Origin: Anaerolineae bacterium
GTDB taxonomy: Bacteria > Chloroflexota > Anaerolineae > Aggregatilineales > Phototrophicaceae
Direction: 5' to 3'
Assembly: GCA_022843385.1 (NCBI GenBank)
Contig: JALHNT010000016.1
Coordinates: 62,001 to 126,000, forward strand
DNA: 64,000 nt
The notes under the pieces were generated by a model. The model had not been told where the DNA came from. It was given only the letters and a program-made list of their open reading frames with translations, and searched no databases. Positions 19,415-28,529 of this stretch are shown piece by piece. How positions within the stretch are numbered: position 1 is the stretch's first letter; the number at the start of each line of letters is the position of its first letter. Position numbers and translations under genes: made by a program.

Positions 19415-20959
19415 TTGAGCGCCGCAAAAGACCTCGTGATCGGCGTGGATAGCAGCACCACCGCCGTCAAAGCCATCGCCTGGGACAAACAGGGGAAACC
19501 CGTCGCTCAGGCGCGTTCGAGCTTTGAACTTGTCTCCCCCAACCCCAACTGGTACGAACAGAATGCCGAGGACTGGTGGACATCGCTCGGCTCCGTTCTT
19601 CGCAGCCTGGCCGGTCAGGTCGGTGCTGACCGCATCGCCGCCCTGTGTGTCACCCATCAGCGCGAGACCTTTGTCCCGGTGGACGAAAAGTGTCAACCGA
19701 TTCGTAATGCCATGCTGTGGGTCGATGATCGCTCCCGCTTGCAGGTCGAATACCTGGAAAAGCAGGTGGGCAACCAGCGCATCCAGCAGATCACCGGCAA
19801 AGGGCCATCCACCAAACAATCGCTGCCCAAGATCGTCTGGTTGCAGCAGCACGAACCGGATGTCATCCGCCGCGCCTACAAGCTGCTCGATGTTCATGCC
19901 TTCCTCGTTTATCGCCTGACCGGGCGTTGGGTCACCAGCACCGCCAGCGCCGACCCGATGGGCCTGCTCGACATGGAGCGCGGCGACTGGTCAACCGAAC
20001 TGATGGGACAGCTTGGCATCAATCCGCAGCAGTTCGTCGAGGTCGTCCCACCTGGCACCGTGCTGGGGACGATTCAGGGGAAAGCGGCTGAAGCCACCGG
20101 TCTGCCAGTTGGGACGCCGGTTGTCGCCGGGGCAGGGGATGGTCAGAGCGCGGGACTGGGTGCCAATATCACCAAGCCGGGCAAAGCCTATCTCAACCTC
20201 GGTACGGCGATGGTCTCCGGCGCACACTCCGATCACTATGTCTGGAGTGAGTATTTCCGCACACTGTGTTCGCCGGTGGCTGGCGCGTTCGTGCCGGAGG
20301 AAGTGCTGGGCGGCGGTACCTTCACTGTCAACTGGTTCGTCGAAACCTTCGGCCCGGTGGTCGATGGACTGAAGCTCTCGCTCTCGCCCGAAGAATTGCT
20401 GGAAGCCGCCGCCGCCAAGCTGCCCCCCGGCGCATTGGGGCTGATGCTCGTCCCCTACTGGAACGGCGTCATGCCGCCCTACTGGGACCCGGCTGCGACC
20501 GGTATCACCGTCGGATGGACAGGGGCGCATCGGCGTGAACATTTCTATCGCGCGGTGCTGGAAGGCATCGCGTACGAACACCGGCTGGCGATGGATGGCG
20601 TTGCCAAAGCCACTGGCACACCGATTGATGAGTACATTCTGATGGGCGGCGGCTCGCGCAGTCCGCTCTGGTGTCAGATCGTCGCTGATGTCAACGGCAC
20701 CAAAGTGACCCGCGCCAGCACCACCGAAGCTACCAACCTGGGCGCGGGCATCCTGGCTGCTGCGGCAGCGGGCTGGTATCCGAACGTGCGTAATGCCGCT
20801 GATGCGATGACTGCTACCGAGCGCAGCTTCGAGCCGCAGGAAAAGACCCACAAAATCTATGATCGATTGTTCAAAGAAGTCTATGTTGGTTTGTTCCCGG
20901 CGGTTCAGAAATACGTGGATCGCCTGACGGAACTGACCTATGACCAGGAAAGCGAATGA
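19415..20959 (+). CDS. FGGY-family carbohydrate kinase (xylulokinase/polyol kinase type)
   Basis: 514 residues. The start is a TTG at 19415 with GAGGG about ten bases upstream. The first motif VIGVDSSTTAVKAIAWD binds ATP phosphates. THQRETFVPVDE near 88 and MLWVDDRS near 105 line the sugar site, and the C-terminal ATP motif is ILMGGGSRSPLWCQIVAD near 410. It phosphorylates a ketose or sugar alcohol. It stops just before the RpiB-type isomerase gene, a pairing also seen in tetritol and pentitol pathways. The substrate is not resolved. Confidence 0.85.
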   Translation: MSAAKDLVIGVDSSTTAVKAIAWDKQGKPVAQARSSFELVSPNPNWYEQNAEDWWTSLGSVLRSLAGQVGADRIAALCVTHQRETFVPVDEKCQPIRNAMLWVDDRSRLQVEYLEKQVGNQRIQQITGKGPSTKQSLPKIVWLQQHEPDVIRRAYKLLDVHAFLVYRLTGRWVTSTASADPMGLLDMERGDWSTELMGQLGINPQQFVEVVPPGTVLGTIQGKAAEATGLPVGTPVVAGAGDGQSAGLGANITKPGKAYLNLGTAMVSGAHSDHYVWSEYFRTLCSPVAGAFVPEEVLGGGTFTVNWFVETFGPVVDGLKLSLSPEELLEAAAAKLPPGALGLMLVPYWNGVMPPYWDPAATGITVGWTGAHRREHFYRAVLEGIAYEHRLAMDGVAKATGTPIDEYILMGGGSRSPLWCQIVADVNGTKVTRASTTEATNLGAGILAAAAAGWYPNVRNAADAMTATERSFEPQEKTHKIYDRLFKEVYVGLFPAVQKYVDRLTELTYDQESE

Positions 20960-20967
20960 GGTGTTGT

Positions 20968-21456
20968 ATGAAAATCGCCGTTGGATGTGATGAAGCCGGG
21001 GTCACGCTGCTCGATGTGCTGCGCGACCACATGAAGAGTAAGCCGGGGATTGAGTTGAAGGATTTCGGCGTCTTCAACACCGATCCGGTGGATTATCCTG
21101 ATATTGCGGCGTCGGTGGCCGAGTCGGTTGCCAGCGGTGAGGTTGAGCGCGGCATCCTGGTCTGTGGCACTGGCATCGGCATGTGCATCACCGCCAACAA
21201 GGTGCCGGGCGTCCGGGCCGCGTTGTGCCACGATACCTATTCCGCCGAACGCGCCCGCAAGAGCAATGACGCTCAGGTGATTACGATGGGCGCGCGTGTC
21301 ATCGGCCCGGAGCTGGCGAAGTCGATCATCGACGCCTGGCTGGCTTCCGAATTCGCCGGCGGTCGCTCGGCCCCTAAAGTCGCCAAGATGAACGCGGTTG
21401 ACGAGAAGTATCGTCAGGGGCGTGAACTGCAAACGGAAAAGGTATCCTGCGATTGA
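20968..21456 (+). CDS. RpiB/LacAB-type sugar-phosphate isomerase
   Basis: 162 residues from ATG 20968, preferred over 20956 because MKIAVGCDEAG is the normal RpiB N-terminus. The family's active-site segment is GILVCGTGIGMCITANKVPGV near 65-85, with Cys and Thr as in RpiB, and CHDTYSAERARKSNDAQV follows near 90. Members interconvert aldose and ketose phosphates. Being coupled to an FGGY kinase and followed by a SorC-type regulator, it most likely acts on the phosphorylated product of that kinase rather than as the housekeeping ribose-5-phosphate isomerase. Confidence 0.88.
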   Translation: MKIAVGCDEAGVTLLDVLRDHMKSKPGIELKDFGVFNTDPVDYPDIAASVAESVASGEVERGILVCGTGIGMCITANKVPGVRAALCHDTYSAERARKSNDAQVITMGARVIGPELAKSIIDAWLASEFAGGRSAPKVAKMNAVDEKYRQGRELQTEKVSCD

Positions 21457-21547
21457 TTGGGAGATGGCTATGATCTGCCCCTTCGTCTCGCAGCAGGTTT
21501 GGCGGTATGATGGCGTGGCGTTCGACTAACTGAATTCATGTGACGGA

Positions 21548-22507
21548 ATGTACACTGCGAATCGCGACGAATTATTGACGCGGGTGGCCTCGCTCTACTA
21601 TGAGCAGGACTACAGCCAGGAGCAGATTGCCCGGATGGTCGGCAAGTCGCGCTCCAATGTCTCCCGCTTGCTCAAAGAGGCCAAGCAAAAAGGGCTGGTC
21701 GAGATTCGCATCCACAAACGTATCCCGACCAATCCTCAGCTCGAACGCGCTCTTCAGGAACGCTTCGGCCTGCACCAGGCCATGATCGTTGATAACCATA
21801 ACGGTGATGTGCGTGAACGGCTGGCTTCGGCGGGGCAGCTCGCCGCCTGGTATCTGGAAGACATCCTGCGCCCCGATACCATCCTGGCGATTGCCTGGGG
21901 GACGGGCGTCGCGGCGGCGGTTAACGCGCTCGCAATTCATCCCATCCTGCATGTGGAAGTGGTGCAGATGCTCGGCAGCGTTGGCTCGGTCGACTCGTCG
22001 ATTGATGGGCCAGATCTCGCCCGCACGCTGGCGACCAAGCTCGGCGGACAGTATCGCTATCTCAGCGCCCCGTTGTTCGTCGATAGTCAGGCCACCCGCG
22101 ACAGCCTGCTGGAACAACCGCTGATCGAGACCACCCTGAATGTGGCCCGACGCGCCCATGTGGCACTGGTCGGCATCGGCACCACCGAGCCGGAAGCCTC
22201 CAGCTTTCTCCGCGCCGGTCACCTCACCCAGCGCCAGCTCACCGAATTGCGAGGGCAGGGCGCAGTCGGTGAGACGACGGGCAAGCATTTCGATATTCAG
22301 GGACGCGCCGATTTCGACATCAATCACCGCGTCGTCTCGATCAACCTCAACGACCTCAAGCGCATCCCGTATGTGGTGGCGGTGGCTTGTGGGTTGCCCA
22401 AGACGCGCTCGATCCTCGGCGCGGTGCGTGGTGGCTACATCAAAGCGCTGGCGACCGATGCTGCTACGGCTGAGGCTGTTCTCGAACAGGACGCCTACGA
22501 CTCCTGA
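21548..22507 (+). CDS. SorC-family transcriptional regulator
   Basis: 319 residues. The N-terminal helix-turn-helix is ASLYYEQDYSQEQIARMVG, continuing into SRSNVSRLLKEAKQKGLVEI (about 13-55). The C-terminal sugar-phosphate-binding domain has AWGTGVAAAVNAL near 118, LVGIGTTEPEASSFLRAG near 213 and VACGLPKTRSILGAVRGG near 278. SorC proteins respond to phosphorylated sugars and control polyol or pentose operons. It is the best local candidate for the regulator of the divergent promoters at 15107-15388. Its 3' end overlaps the converging gene by 13 bases. Confidence 0.9.
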   Translation: MYTANRDELLTRVASLYYEQDYSQEQIARMVGKSRSNVSRLLKEAKQKGLVEIRIHKRIPTNPQLERALQERFGLHQAMIVDNHNGDVRERLASAGQLAAWYLEDILRPDTILAIAWGTGVAAAVNALAIHPILHVEVVQMLGSVGSVDSSIDGPDLARTLATKLGGQYRYLSAPLFVDSQATRDSLLEQPLIETTLNVARRAHVALVGIGTTEPEASSFLRAGHLTQRQLTELRGQGAVGETTGKHFDIQGRADFDINHRVVSINLNDLKRIPYVVAVACGLPKTRSILGAVRGGYIKALATDAATAEAVLEQDAYDS

Positions 22508-23145
22508 CCATTCTTCAGCGGCGCTTGCAGCAGGTAATACCAGCGATCGGCGAATCCTAGCCAGCGCCGGTTGCGCGCCCCATCGGTGATGTTATCGACA
22601 CACACATCCGGCTGGGCCTTCATCATGAAGTGTGGGTCGGAGAACTGGATGTTATGCACCGGCATGTGGGGGTGCAGATGACCGTCGGGCAGGTTGATGT
22701 TCGCCAGCAGGAAGGGATAGCGCAGCGTGATGGTGTCCGAATACAGATAGAAGGTCAAGCCACACGGACTGCCGTAGCGCGCCATCAGCCAGCCCACCGA
22801 CACTGGCTGGCGGAAACTCAGGTAGGTGCGACCGACCGACACCCCATCCACCGAGATGAAAAACGAAGCCTCGCCTTCCGGTTGCAGCGGAAAGACGATG
22901 CTCTTGGGCTGGACGTAACTGTGCTGCTGTCGTGCCAGCGTTGTCTGGGCTTCGTGCCAATCGGTGTTCCCCGGCGTGATGCCCATCACACACGGCGAAG
23001 TCCCGCACCAATAGAACTGCCGCGCCCGCAGGTCGTCCGCCGCCCGCGTCTGACCGGCGACCATCGCCAGGAGGGTCAGCCCGAACGTCAGCGCCATCCC
23101 TGCCGACAGCCAACCCACTACGGTGCGAAACAGATGTGTCCGCAA
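22495..23145 (-). CDS. Secreted or membrane-anchored protein of unknown function
   Basis: 216 residues from a TTG at 23145 with AAAGG seven bases upstream. One hydrophobic segment at about 12-33 (SAGMALTFGLTLLAMVAGQT) is a signal peptide or anchor. The remainder has a Cys pair (YWCGTSPCVMG) and beta-rich sequence with no family I recognise. It converges on the SorC-type gene. Confidence 0.6.
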   Translation of the reverse strand: MRTHLFRTVVGWLSAGMALTFGLTLLAMVAGQTRAADDLRARQFYWCGTSPCVMGITPGNTDWHEAQTTLARQQHSYVQPKSIVFPLQPEGEASFFISVDGVSVGRTYLSFRQPVSVGWLMARYGSPCGLTFYLYSDTITLRYPFLLANINLPDGHLHPHMPVHNIQFSDPHFMMKAQPDVCVDNITDGARNRRWLGFADRWYYLLQAPLKNGQES

Positions 23146-23257
23146 CCCGGCACCTTTCTCATCATCTTACGCGCACCTCGGCGACGCGCTGCATCGGGTG
23201 CATCTTTCATGCCTGCGCCACCCCCTTTTCCCCTTCGCGGGTTTCGACGGTGACAGG

Positions 23258-23307
23258 CTCCCCTTCTCCCAGCGCCGCGTGTGCGAGAAGGGGGCGGGGG
23301 ATGAGGG
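23258..23307. repeat. Short GC-rich intergenic repeat, CCCCTTCTCCC type
   Basis: CTCCCCTTCTCCC ... GAGAAGGGGGCGGGG forms an imperfect long hairpin in the gap after xylB. The same element family recurs three times at 25471-25660. Confidence 0.5.
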
Positions 23308-23312
23308 CGGCG

Positions 23313-24812
23313 TTACTGCCCCTCGAACTTCGCCAGCGCCGCATAGGTTGTTTTCAGTGCCGGATACAAACCCTGGAAGATCGGGTAGAGCCGTTCATAG
23401 TCGGCTGCGCCAGCCGGATCGGGCTGAATGGTCTCGACGCGCCGCACCATCGCTTTGCAGGCCGTTGGCACATCGGGATACGCTCCCGTGCCAACCGCCG
23501 CCAGGATCGCTGCACCGAAGGCGCTGCTCTCGCCGGTGTTGACGGTGTACAGCGGGATGCCCATGATGTCGGTCGTCAGGTGCTTCCACACCGGGCTGTT
23601 GACCAGTCCGCCAGCGATCACGGCTTCTTTCGGGTTCACCCCCAACGAGCGCAGCAGCTCCAGTTGGTCGCGCATCCCGAAGGCCACCCCTTCCATCACC
23701 GAACGGATCATGTGCGGGACGCCGTGCCGCAGCGTGAATCCGATGAATGCCCCGCGCGCGAACGGATCCGGATGTGGGTTGCGTTCGCCCGTCAGATAAG
23801 GCGCGAACAGCAGTCCCAGCGCCCCGCGCGGCACCGACTCGGCGTGGCGGTTGAGTTCGTCATAATTCATGCCCGGCGTCACTTCATCGTGCAGCCAGCG
23901 CAGCCCGCCCGCCGCGCTCAACATCACCCCCATGTGCATCCACGTTCCCGGCATCGGCCCACAGAAAGTGTGCAGCCGTCCATCCGGCTCTGGCTCATAA
24001 CGGGCGTTGGCCGCATACGCCACCCCCGATGTTCCCACCGTCAGGCTGGCCTGATTCGGCTCGACGATGCCGTTGCCGACACCGCTGGCCGGCTGGTCGC
24101 CCGCGCCACCGACAATCGGCGTGCCGACTTTCAGCCCAGTGGCCGCGGCCCCGGCTTCGCTCACCCGCGCACTCACATCCTGCGACTCGCATAATTCCGG
24201 CAGGATCGAGCGGCTGAAGCCATAAGCCGACAGCAGTTCATCCGACCAGGTGCGTTTGCCGATGTCCATTAGGCCGAAGCCGGAGCCATCGGCCACATCG
24301 GCCACATATGCGCCACTCAGACGATAGCGGATGTAATCCTTCGGCAGAAGGATATGAGCGATGCGTCCGAAGACATCCGGTTCATTCTGCTTGACCCACA
24401 GCAGCTTGGGGGCGGTGAAACCCGGCAGGAGGATGCTGCCGATCAGTTGGTATAGCCGTTTCGCGCCGATCTTCTCGGTGATCTCGGCGCATTGCGCGAT
24501 GCTGCGCTGGTCGTTCCATAACATCGCCGGGCGCACCGGTTGCCCATCTTTGTCCAGCGAGGTCAGACCGTGCATCTGGCCGGTCAGGCCAATCGCCGCC
24601 ACTGCGTCTGCGCCCACCTCTTGCACGGCTTCGCGCAACGATTGGCTGGCCGCCTGCCACCAGTTCTCCGGGTCCTGTTCTGACCACAGTGGGCGAGGGG
24701 TGTACAACTCATGTGGATGGCTTTTTGTCGTGACGACATTGCCTTGTTCATCCACGACCACCGCTTTCGAGGCCGTCGTGCTGACATCAACACCGATGAA
24801 GTAACGGGTCAT
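23313..24812 (-). CDS. xylB: Xylulokinase
   Basis: 499 residues from ATG 24812, chosen because GAGGA sits eight bases upstream and the protein then begins MTRYFIGVDVSTTASKAVV. The xylulokinase hallmark GLTGQMHGLTSLD is near residue 78 and AMLWNDQRS near 99. VGTPIVGGAGDQPASGVG near 240 and the C-terminal VIAGGLVNSPVWKHLTTD near 400 complete the FGGY fold. It phosphorylates D-xylulose to xylulose-5-phosphate. It diverges from the small membrane protein gene at 24953. It is the third FGGY kinase in 19 kb. Confidence 0.92.
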   Translation of the reverse strand: MTRYFIGVDVSTTASKAVVVDEQGNVVTTKSHPHELYTPRPLWSEQDPENWWQAASQSLREAVQEVGADAVAAIGLTGQMHGLTSLDKDGQPVRPAMLWNDQRSIAQCAEITEKIGAKRLYQLIGSILLPGFTAPKLLWVKQNEPDVFGRIAHILLPKDYIRYRLSGAYVADVADGSGFGLMDIGKRTWSDELLSAYGFSRSILPELCESQDVSARVSEAGAAATGLKVGTPIVGGAGDQPASGVGNGIVEPNQASLTVGTSGVAYAANARYEPEPDGRLHTFCGPMPGTWMHMGVMLSAAGGLRWLHDEVTPGMNYDELNRHAESVPRGALGLLFAPYLTGERNPHPDPFARGAFIGFTLRHGVPHMIRSVMEGVAFGMRDQLELLRSLGVNPKEAVIAGGLVNSPVWKHLTTDIMGIPLYTVNTGESSAFGAAILAAVGTGAYPDVPTACKAMVRRVETIQPDPAGAADYERLYPIFQGLYPALKTTYAALAKFEGQ

Positions 24813-24952
24813 GATGAGAGTCCTCATTGCAACAATGGATTTTTTGTGGCTAGAGTCTATATCCAAATGAGCAGCGCGCCAAATGTTTTGCCCTGCGCAA
24901 CTCACCGTCGCTGTTCTGCGTATATTCAACGTATTGATCCGGGGAGCCTTAC

Positions 24953-25339
24953 ATGGGTGACAAGTCAAGCGAAGCCGATTCGCGCTACAAGCAAATTCGC
25001 CGTACCATCACCAATCGCTACGAGAATCGCGGTCAGTTCTTCGGTCATCTGGTTGCATTCCTGGTGTTGAATGCCATCCTTTACGGACTCATGCCTTTTC
25101 CAGTCAGTAGCTTAACATTTTTGTGCAGCGGCCTGTGGTTCATGGGGCTGGCGATTCATGGGGTGCAGTTCATCCTGACCGAGATGCGCGAACGCGCTAT
25201 CGAACAGGCTATCCGACAGGTGGCCGCTCAACCTGATCTGTACCCGCAGCGTCTGGTGCGCCTGACCGAAGACGGCGAACTGGAGGCCTATGCCGAAGAC
25301 GAACCCAAATCCCGCCGCAAGCGCAAGAACGGTGCGTGA
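24953..25339 (+). CDS. 2TM-domain small membrane protein
   Basis: 128 residues with GGGGAG six bases before ATG. The N-terminus is charged (RYKQIRRTITNRYENR). Two membrane segments follow at about 30-45 and 50-70 with a short turn, then a charged, helical C-terminal tail. This is the layout of the 2TM domain family, often found alone or attached to histidine kinases. No function is known. Confidence 0.7.
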   Translation: MGDKSSEADSRYKQIRRTITNRYENRGQFFGHLVAFLVLNAILYGLMPFPVSSLTFLCSGLWFMGLAIHGVQFILTEMRERAIEQAIRQVAAQPDLYPQRLVRLTEDGELEAYAEDEPKSRRKRKNGA

Positions 25340-25470
25340 ACCCGTCACCGATTAGCATCCGCAAGAGCATGTCCCTACTGAAACGGTTTTTCCCAGGCTG
25401 TTTTCTTCAGTGCCTTTAGCGCGCTTACCGCGTGTTGTCTAGCTGGGCGGCTTATGCTGCCGTTTCCAGC

Positions 25471-25660
25471 CCTCATCCCCCCCGCCCCTTCTCCCACGGG
25501 GAGAAGGGGAGCCGTCGGCAACAGGTCTTGAAGCCACTCGCCCCGTGGGAGAGGGCTGCGTAGCGTGGGGTGAGGGCCAAAGTACAGCAAGGCTCAATTA
25601 TAGGCAAAGTTGTTTTTCTCCCCTCGCCCTGTGGGAGAGGGGCAGGGGGTGAGGGCCATA
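25471..25660. repeat. Three copies of a GC-rich palindromic intergenic repeat
   Basis: Copy 1 (25471-25509) has a perfect 11-bp stem, CCCCTTCTCCC (25485-25495) with GGGAGAAGGGG (25499-25509). Copies 2 (about 25536-25578) and 3 (about 25620-25660) carry the variants CGCCC.GTGGGAGAGGG and GGGGTGAGGGCC. A fourth relative lies at 23258-23307. They could form strong RNA hairpins. Confidence 0.65.
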
Positions 25661-25743
25661 GGGACGGCCTCTTCGCCAAGACATTAGCCGATTTAATTCT
25701 TAATGTGCTTCAGCACCCAGCGGTATCTGCCACAAACTCCTAC

Positions 25744-25773
25744 TTGACACAGATAGACCTTTTGTTCTATACT
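25744..25773 (+). promoter_or_regulatory. Sigma70-type promoter
   Basis: TTGACA (25744-25749), an 18-base spacer and TATACT (25768-25773), with a predicted start near 25780. It is positioned for the gene starting at 25812. Confidence 0.75.
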
Positions 25774-25811
25774 GAACCCGGTAGGTCAGTACACCAAAAG
25801 GAAAAACCCTC

Positions 25812-26705
25812 TTGCCTAAAATCACGCCCTTTCTCTGGTTCGATACCCAGACTGAAGCCGCCATCCAGCGTTACGCCAGCAGCTTTTCCGATTCAGCGCT
25901 GCTGTCGATCCGGCGTTACCCGGATGGGCCGTTGGATGGGCCGATGCGGGGCATGGAAGGCAAGGTGCTGACGGCAGTCTTTGATCTGGCGGGGCAGCGC
26001 TTTATGGCGCTGGATGGCGGGCCGACCTTTAAATTCAACCCGGCCATTTCGCTGTTCGTGAGCGCCGCGACTGAAGCAGAGGTTGATCGTCTCTGGAGTA
26101 CCCTGTCTGAAGGTGGCTCAATCCTGATGCCGCTTCAGTCCTATCCCTTCAGCCCCCGCTTTGGCTGGGTGATGGATCAGTACGGTTTGTCGTGGCAGGT
26201 CAATCTGGCGTCACGGGCGCAGAAGATCGCGCCGGCACTGATGTTTGTTGGTGAGCAGCATGGCAAGGCTGAAGCGGCGATGAACTTCTACACCGCGCTC
26301 TTCGCCCATTCCCAGGTTGAACACGTCGAGCGCTATGGCAGTGGCGATACCGGCGAACCCGGCACTGTGAAACAAGCCATCTTCCAGCTCGATGGCCGGG
26401 ACTTTATGGTGATGGATAGCAGCTACGAACACGCCTTCAGTTTCAACGAAGCCATTTCCTTTTATGTCGAATGTGGGTCGCAGGAGGAAGTCGATCACTT
26501 CTGGGGGGAACTCTCGGCACATCCACAGTCCGAACAATGTGGCTGGCTCAAGGATCGCTTTGGCATCTCGTGGCAGATCGTGCCGTCGATTGTGCCTGAA
26601 CTGATGAACGATCCCGATCCGGTCAAATCCAAACGGGTGATGGATGCGCTCCTTCAGATGAAGAAGCTCGACATCGCCGGGCTGGAGCGCGCCTACGCCG
26701 GGTGA
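25812..26705 (+). CDS. Tandem PhnB/3-demethylubiquinone-like glyoxalase-fold protein
   Basis: 297 residues from a TTG start with AAGGA upstream. Two copies of the same domain are fused: residues 1-135 (ITPFLWFDTQTEAAIQRYAS; FGWVMDQYGLSWQVNL) and 145-295 (ALMFVGEQHGKAEAAMNFY; CGWLKDRFGISWQIVPS). The family has the vicinal-oxygen-chelate fold and the D.(Y/F)G.SWQ signature, and its activity is generally unknown despite the methyltransferase-like name. It is probably cytoplasmic. It stands alone between repeat-rich spacers. Confidence 0.8.
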   Translation: MPKITPFLWFDTQTEAAIQRYASSFSDSALLSIRRYPDGPLDGPMRGMEGKVLTAVFDLAGQRFMALDGGPTFKFNPAISLFVSAATEAEVDRLWSTLSEGGSILMPLQSYPFSPRFGWVMDQYGLSWQVNLASRAQKIAPALMFVGEQHGKAEAAMNFYTALFAHSQVEHVERYGSGDTGEPGTVKQAIFQLDGRDFMVMDSSYEHAFSFNEAISFYVECGSQEEVDHFWGELSAHPQSEQCGWLKDRFGISWQIVPSIVPELMNDPDPVKSKRVMDALLQMKKLDIAGLERAYAG

Positions 26706-27095
26706 TGCGAATCAAAAGGACTGATGCGAATCTGACGAATCTGACGAATCTGACGAATCAATAGGGGAAAGTTGAACGTGCCGAGTACGACGTTCAAAGT
26801 GAAAGTCTCTGATTCCTCTCTGCGCTCTCTGTGTCTCTGCGGTTCAATTCTTCTGGCGGCGGAACGCGGCGGATCGCTCCCGTCGTTCCGCCACCGCAAT
26901 GACGATCCGCCGGCGGCAATCAGGTAGTGCTAAGTGCAAAGTGCAAAGTTGAAAGTGGAAGACTCTGATTGCGCTCTCTGTGTCCTCTGCGTCTCTGTGG
27001 TTCAATTCTTCTTCTTTTTCTCGTGAGTGTGGCGTTTTGACGGTGAGTTTGCGGCTTCAATCAGCAAAATCAGCAGCAAACCCCTGTTGCCAGAG
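26706..27095. other. Repeat-rich intergenic region
   Basis: No gene seen. From left to right it holds a TCTGACGAA tandem run (about 26727-26760), a CTCTCTGTGTCTCTGCGGTTC-type element (about 26815-26850), an AGTGCTAAGTGCAAAGTGCA-type element (about 26924-26962) and a second GTCCTCTGCGTCTCTGTGG copy (about 26980-27010). The same elements occur in opposite orientation at 51300-51760. Confidence 0.6.
26727..26760. repeat. 9-bp tandem repeat TCTGACGAA
   Basis: Three consecutive copies preceded by a diverged one. The reverse complement, TTCGTCAGA, appears in tandem at about 51351-51372. Confidence 0.75.
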
Positions 27096-28529
27096 TCAGA
27101 CAATTCCAGCAATCGGCGGTTGGTGCATATCCTCCGGGATGGGCAGGTCAAACAGCTTCAGCACCGTAGGGGCGACCTGCAACAGATTCAAACCGGAAAC
27201 ATACCGTCCGCCCAAATCCTGCTTCGGGTCGTAGTAGAGGAACATGCCCATCTGGTCATGGTTGGCGTCGTCCGGGCCGGTGTCATTCTCGAACACATGA
27301 ATCCGACCCCAGCCGATGGTGCCAATCGAGCGCCAGCTCAGGTCGCCAAAGTACACCAGGACATCCGGTGCAACGCCCTTCACCTGCTGGTAAATGATCT
27401 CCGGCTTGAAGCAGCGCGTCCCAATCGGTTGACCATGCTCGTCGCCGATCTCGCTCAAGCGGGCGATCAGCTCGTCGCGCAGGCTCTCATACTGGTCAGG
27501 CGGGACTATCCCCTGCGGTTCGCGCCCTTCGAGGTTGATGAACACTCGTCCATAATACCCGCCGTCGCCCCAGGCGCGTGTCCGGCTCCAATCCACCTGG
27601 GCGGGATCGAGGACGACTGCGCCGTTCTGGGTATCCGGTTGTTCGCGCAACACCAGATACCCCTCGCGGATCAGCCACTCATTGAGGCAGATGCCGCCAT
27701 CCATCTTCTTCGCTCCATGATCGGAGACGATGAAGATGGCCGTCTGGTCGTCAAAGCTGTCAATCAATTCGCTGATCTCGTTATCGAGCAGGGCATGGTA
27801 ATTGCGGATGGCATCGCGGTACAGGCTGTTCGGGTCATGGAACCGATGCTCACTGTCCATGTCCTTCCAGAAACCGTGATGAATCCGATCCAGCCCGATC
27901 TCGACCATCACGAAGAAGTCCCAGTCACTTTCGCGCGTCAGCCGGCGGGCGACCTCGAAGCGCTGCTTGGTCATCTCATGCAGACGTTCCAACAGCCAGC
28001 CTTTGTCTTCGGTACGGAAGCCCTTGACGTCGGTCATGTAATCGCCCACCCAATCCCGGATTCGGTCGCCCAGCTCTGGCGGATAGGTGTAGGTCTGATG
28101 GGTATCCGGCGTCAGGAAACACCCCACCATCTCGCCGTTGATCGGGTAGGGTGGGTAGCTCATCGGGACGCCCAGCACGATGCTGTGTTTGTCCTGCTGG
28201 CTCAGGATGTCCCACAGGCGCGGCTCGTGCATCGCCTCGCCGTTGGCGATGGTCAGTCCGTCATAGCTGTGATCCTTGCGGTTGCGGAAGCCATAGATGC
28301 CCAGCGTGCCGGGGTCTTTGCCCGACATCATGCACGACCAGGCCGGGACAGTGATGGCCGGGATGACGCTCTCGAGTTCGCCGTAGATGCCCCTGGCGCG
28401 CAGCCGTGACAGCGTTGGCATCTCGTGGATAAAACGTTCAAACACCAGCTCAGGCGCGGCACAGTCCAGCCCGATGATGGCGACGCGGCGTTTCTTGCGG
28501 AATAGATTGAACAGGGATTGGAAGGCCAT
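27096..28529 (-). CDS. Alkaline-phosphatase-superfamily phosphodiesterase/nucleotide pyrophosphatase-like protein
   Basis: 477 residues from ATG 28529; a GTG 12 bases upstream is an alternative. VAIIGLDCAAPELVFERF near 17-34 gives the first metal-binding Asp. The nucleophile Thr region is PAITVPAWSCMMSGKDPGTLG near 56-76. IFIVSDHGAKKMDGG near 268-282 gives the Asp-His pair, and MGMFLYY near 430 follows. No signal peptide was seen, so it is cytoplasmic or substrate-specific for a soluble phosphoester, as in the archaeal-type and phosphonoacetate-hydrolase-like branches. The substrate is unknown. Confidence 0.8.
   Translation of the reverse strand: MAFQSLFNLFRKKRRVAIIGLDCAAPELVFERFIHEMPTLSRLRARGIYGELESVIPAITVPAWSCMMSGKDPGTLGIYGFRNRKDHSYDGLTIANGEAMHEPRLWDILSQQDKHSIVLGVPMSYPPYPINGEMVGCFLTPDTHQTYTYPPELGDRIRDWVGDYMTDVKGFRTEDKGWLLERLHEMTKQRFEVARRLTRESDWDFFVMVEIGLDRIHHGFWKDMDSEHRFHDPNSLYRDAIRNYHALLDNEISELIDSFDDQTAIFIVSDHGAKKMDGGICLNEWLIREGYLVLREQPDTQNGAVVLDPAQVDWSRTRAWGDGGYYGRVFINLEGREPQGIVPPDQYESLRDELIARLSEIGDEHGQPIGTRCFKPEIIYQQVKGVAPDVLVYFGDLSWRSIGTIGWGRIHVFENDTGPDDANHDQMGMFLYYDPKQDLGGRYVSGLNLLQVAPTVLKLFDLPIPEDMHQPPIAGIV

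Larger units (their letters stand above)
25340..25811. other. Repeat-rich intergenic region and promoter
   Basis: No gene seen. Three copies of a GC-rich hairpin-forming repeat (25471-25660) are followed by a good promoter at 25744-25773 for the glyoxalase-fold gene. Confidence 0.65.

Noticed and set aside
25471-25660. Possible CRISPR-like array
   Set aside because: Copies differ, alternate in orientation and have no regular spacers; they are hairpin repeats.
27027-28409. 460-codon plus-strand frame opposite the phosphodiesterase
   Set aside because: No motif or ribosome site; the minus-strand enzyme has all metal-site motifs.
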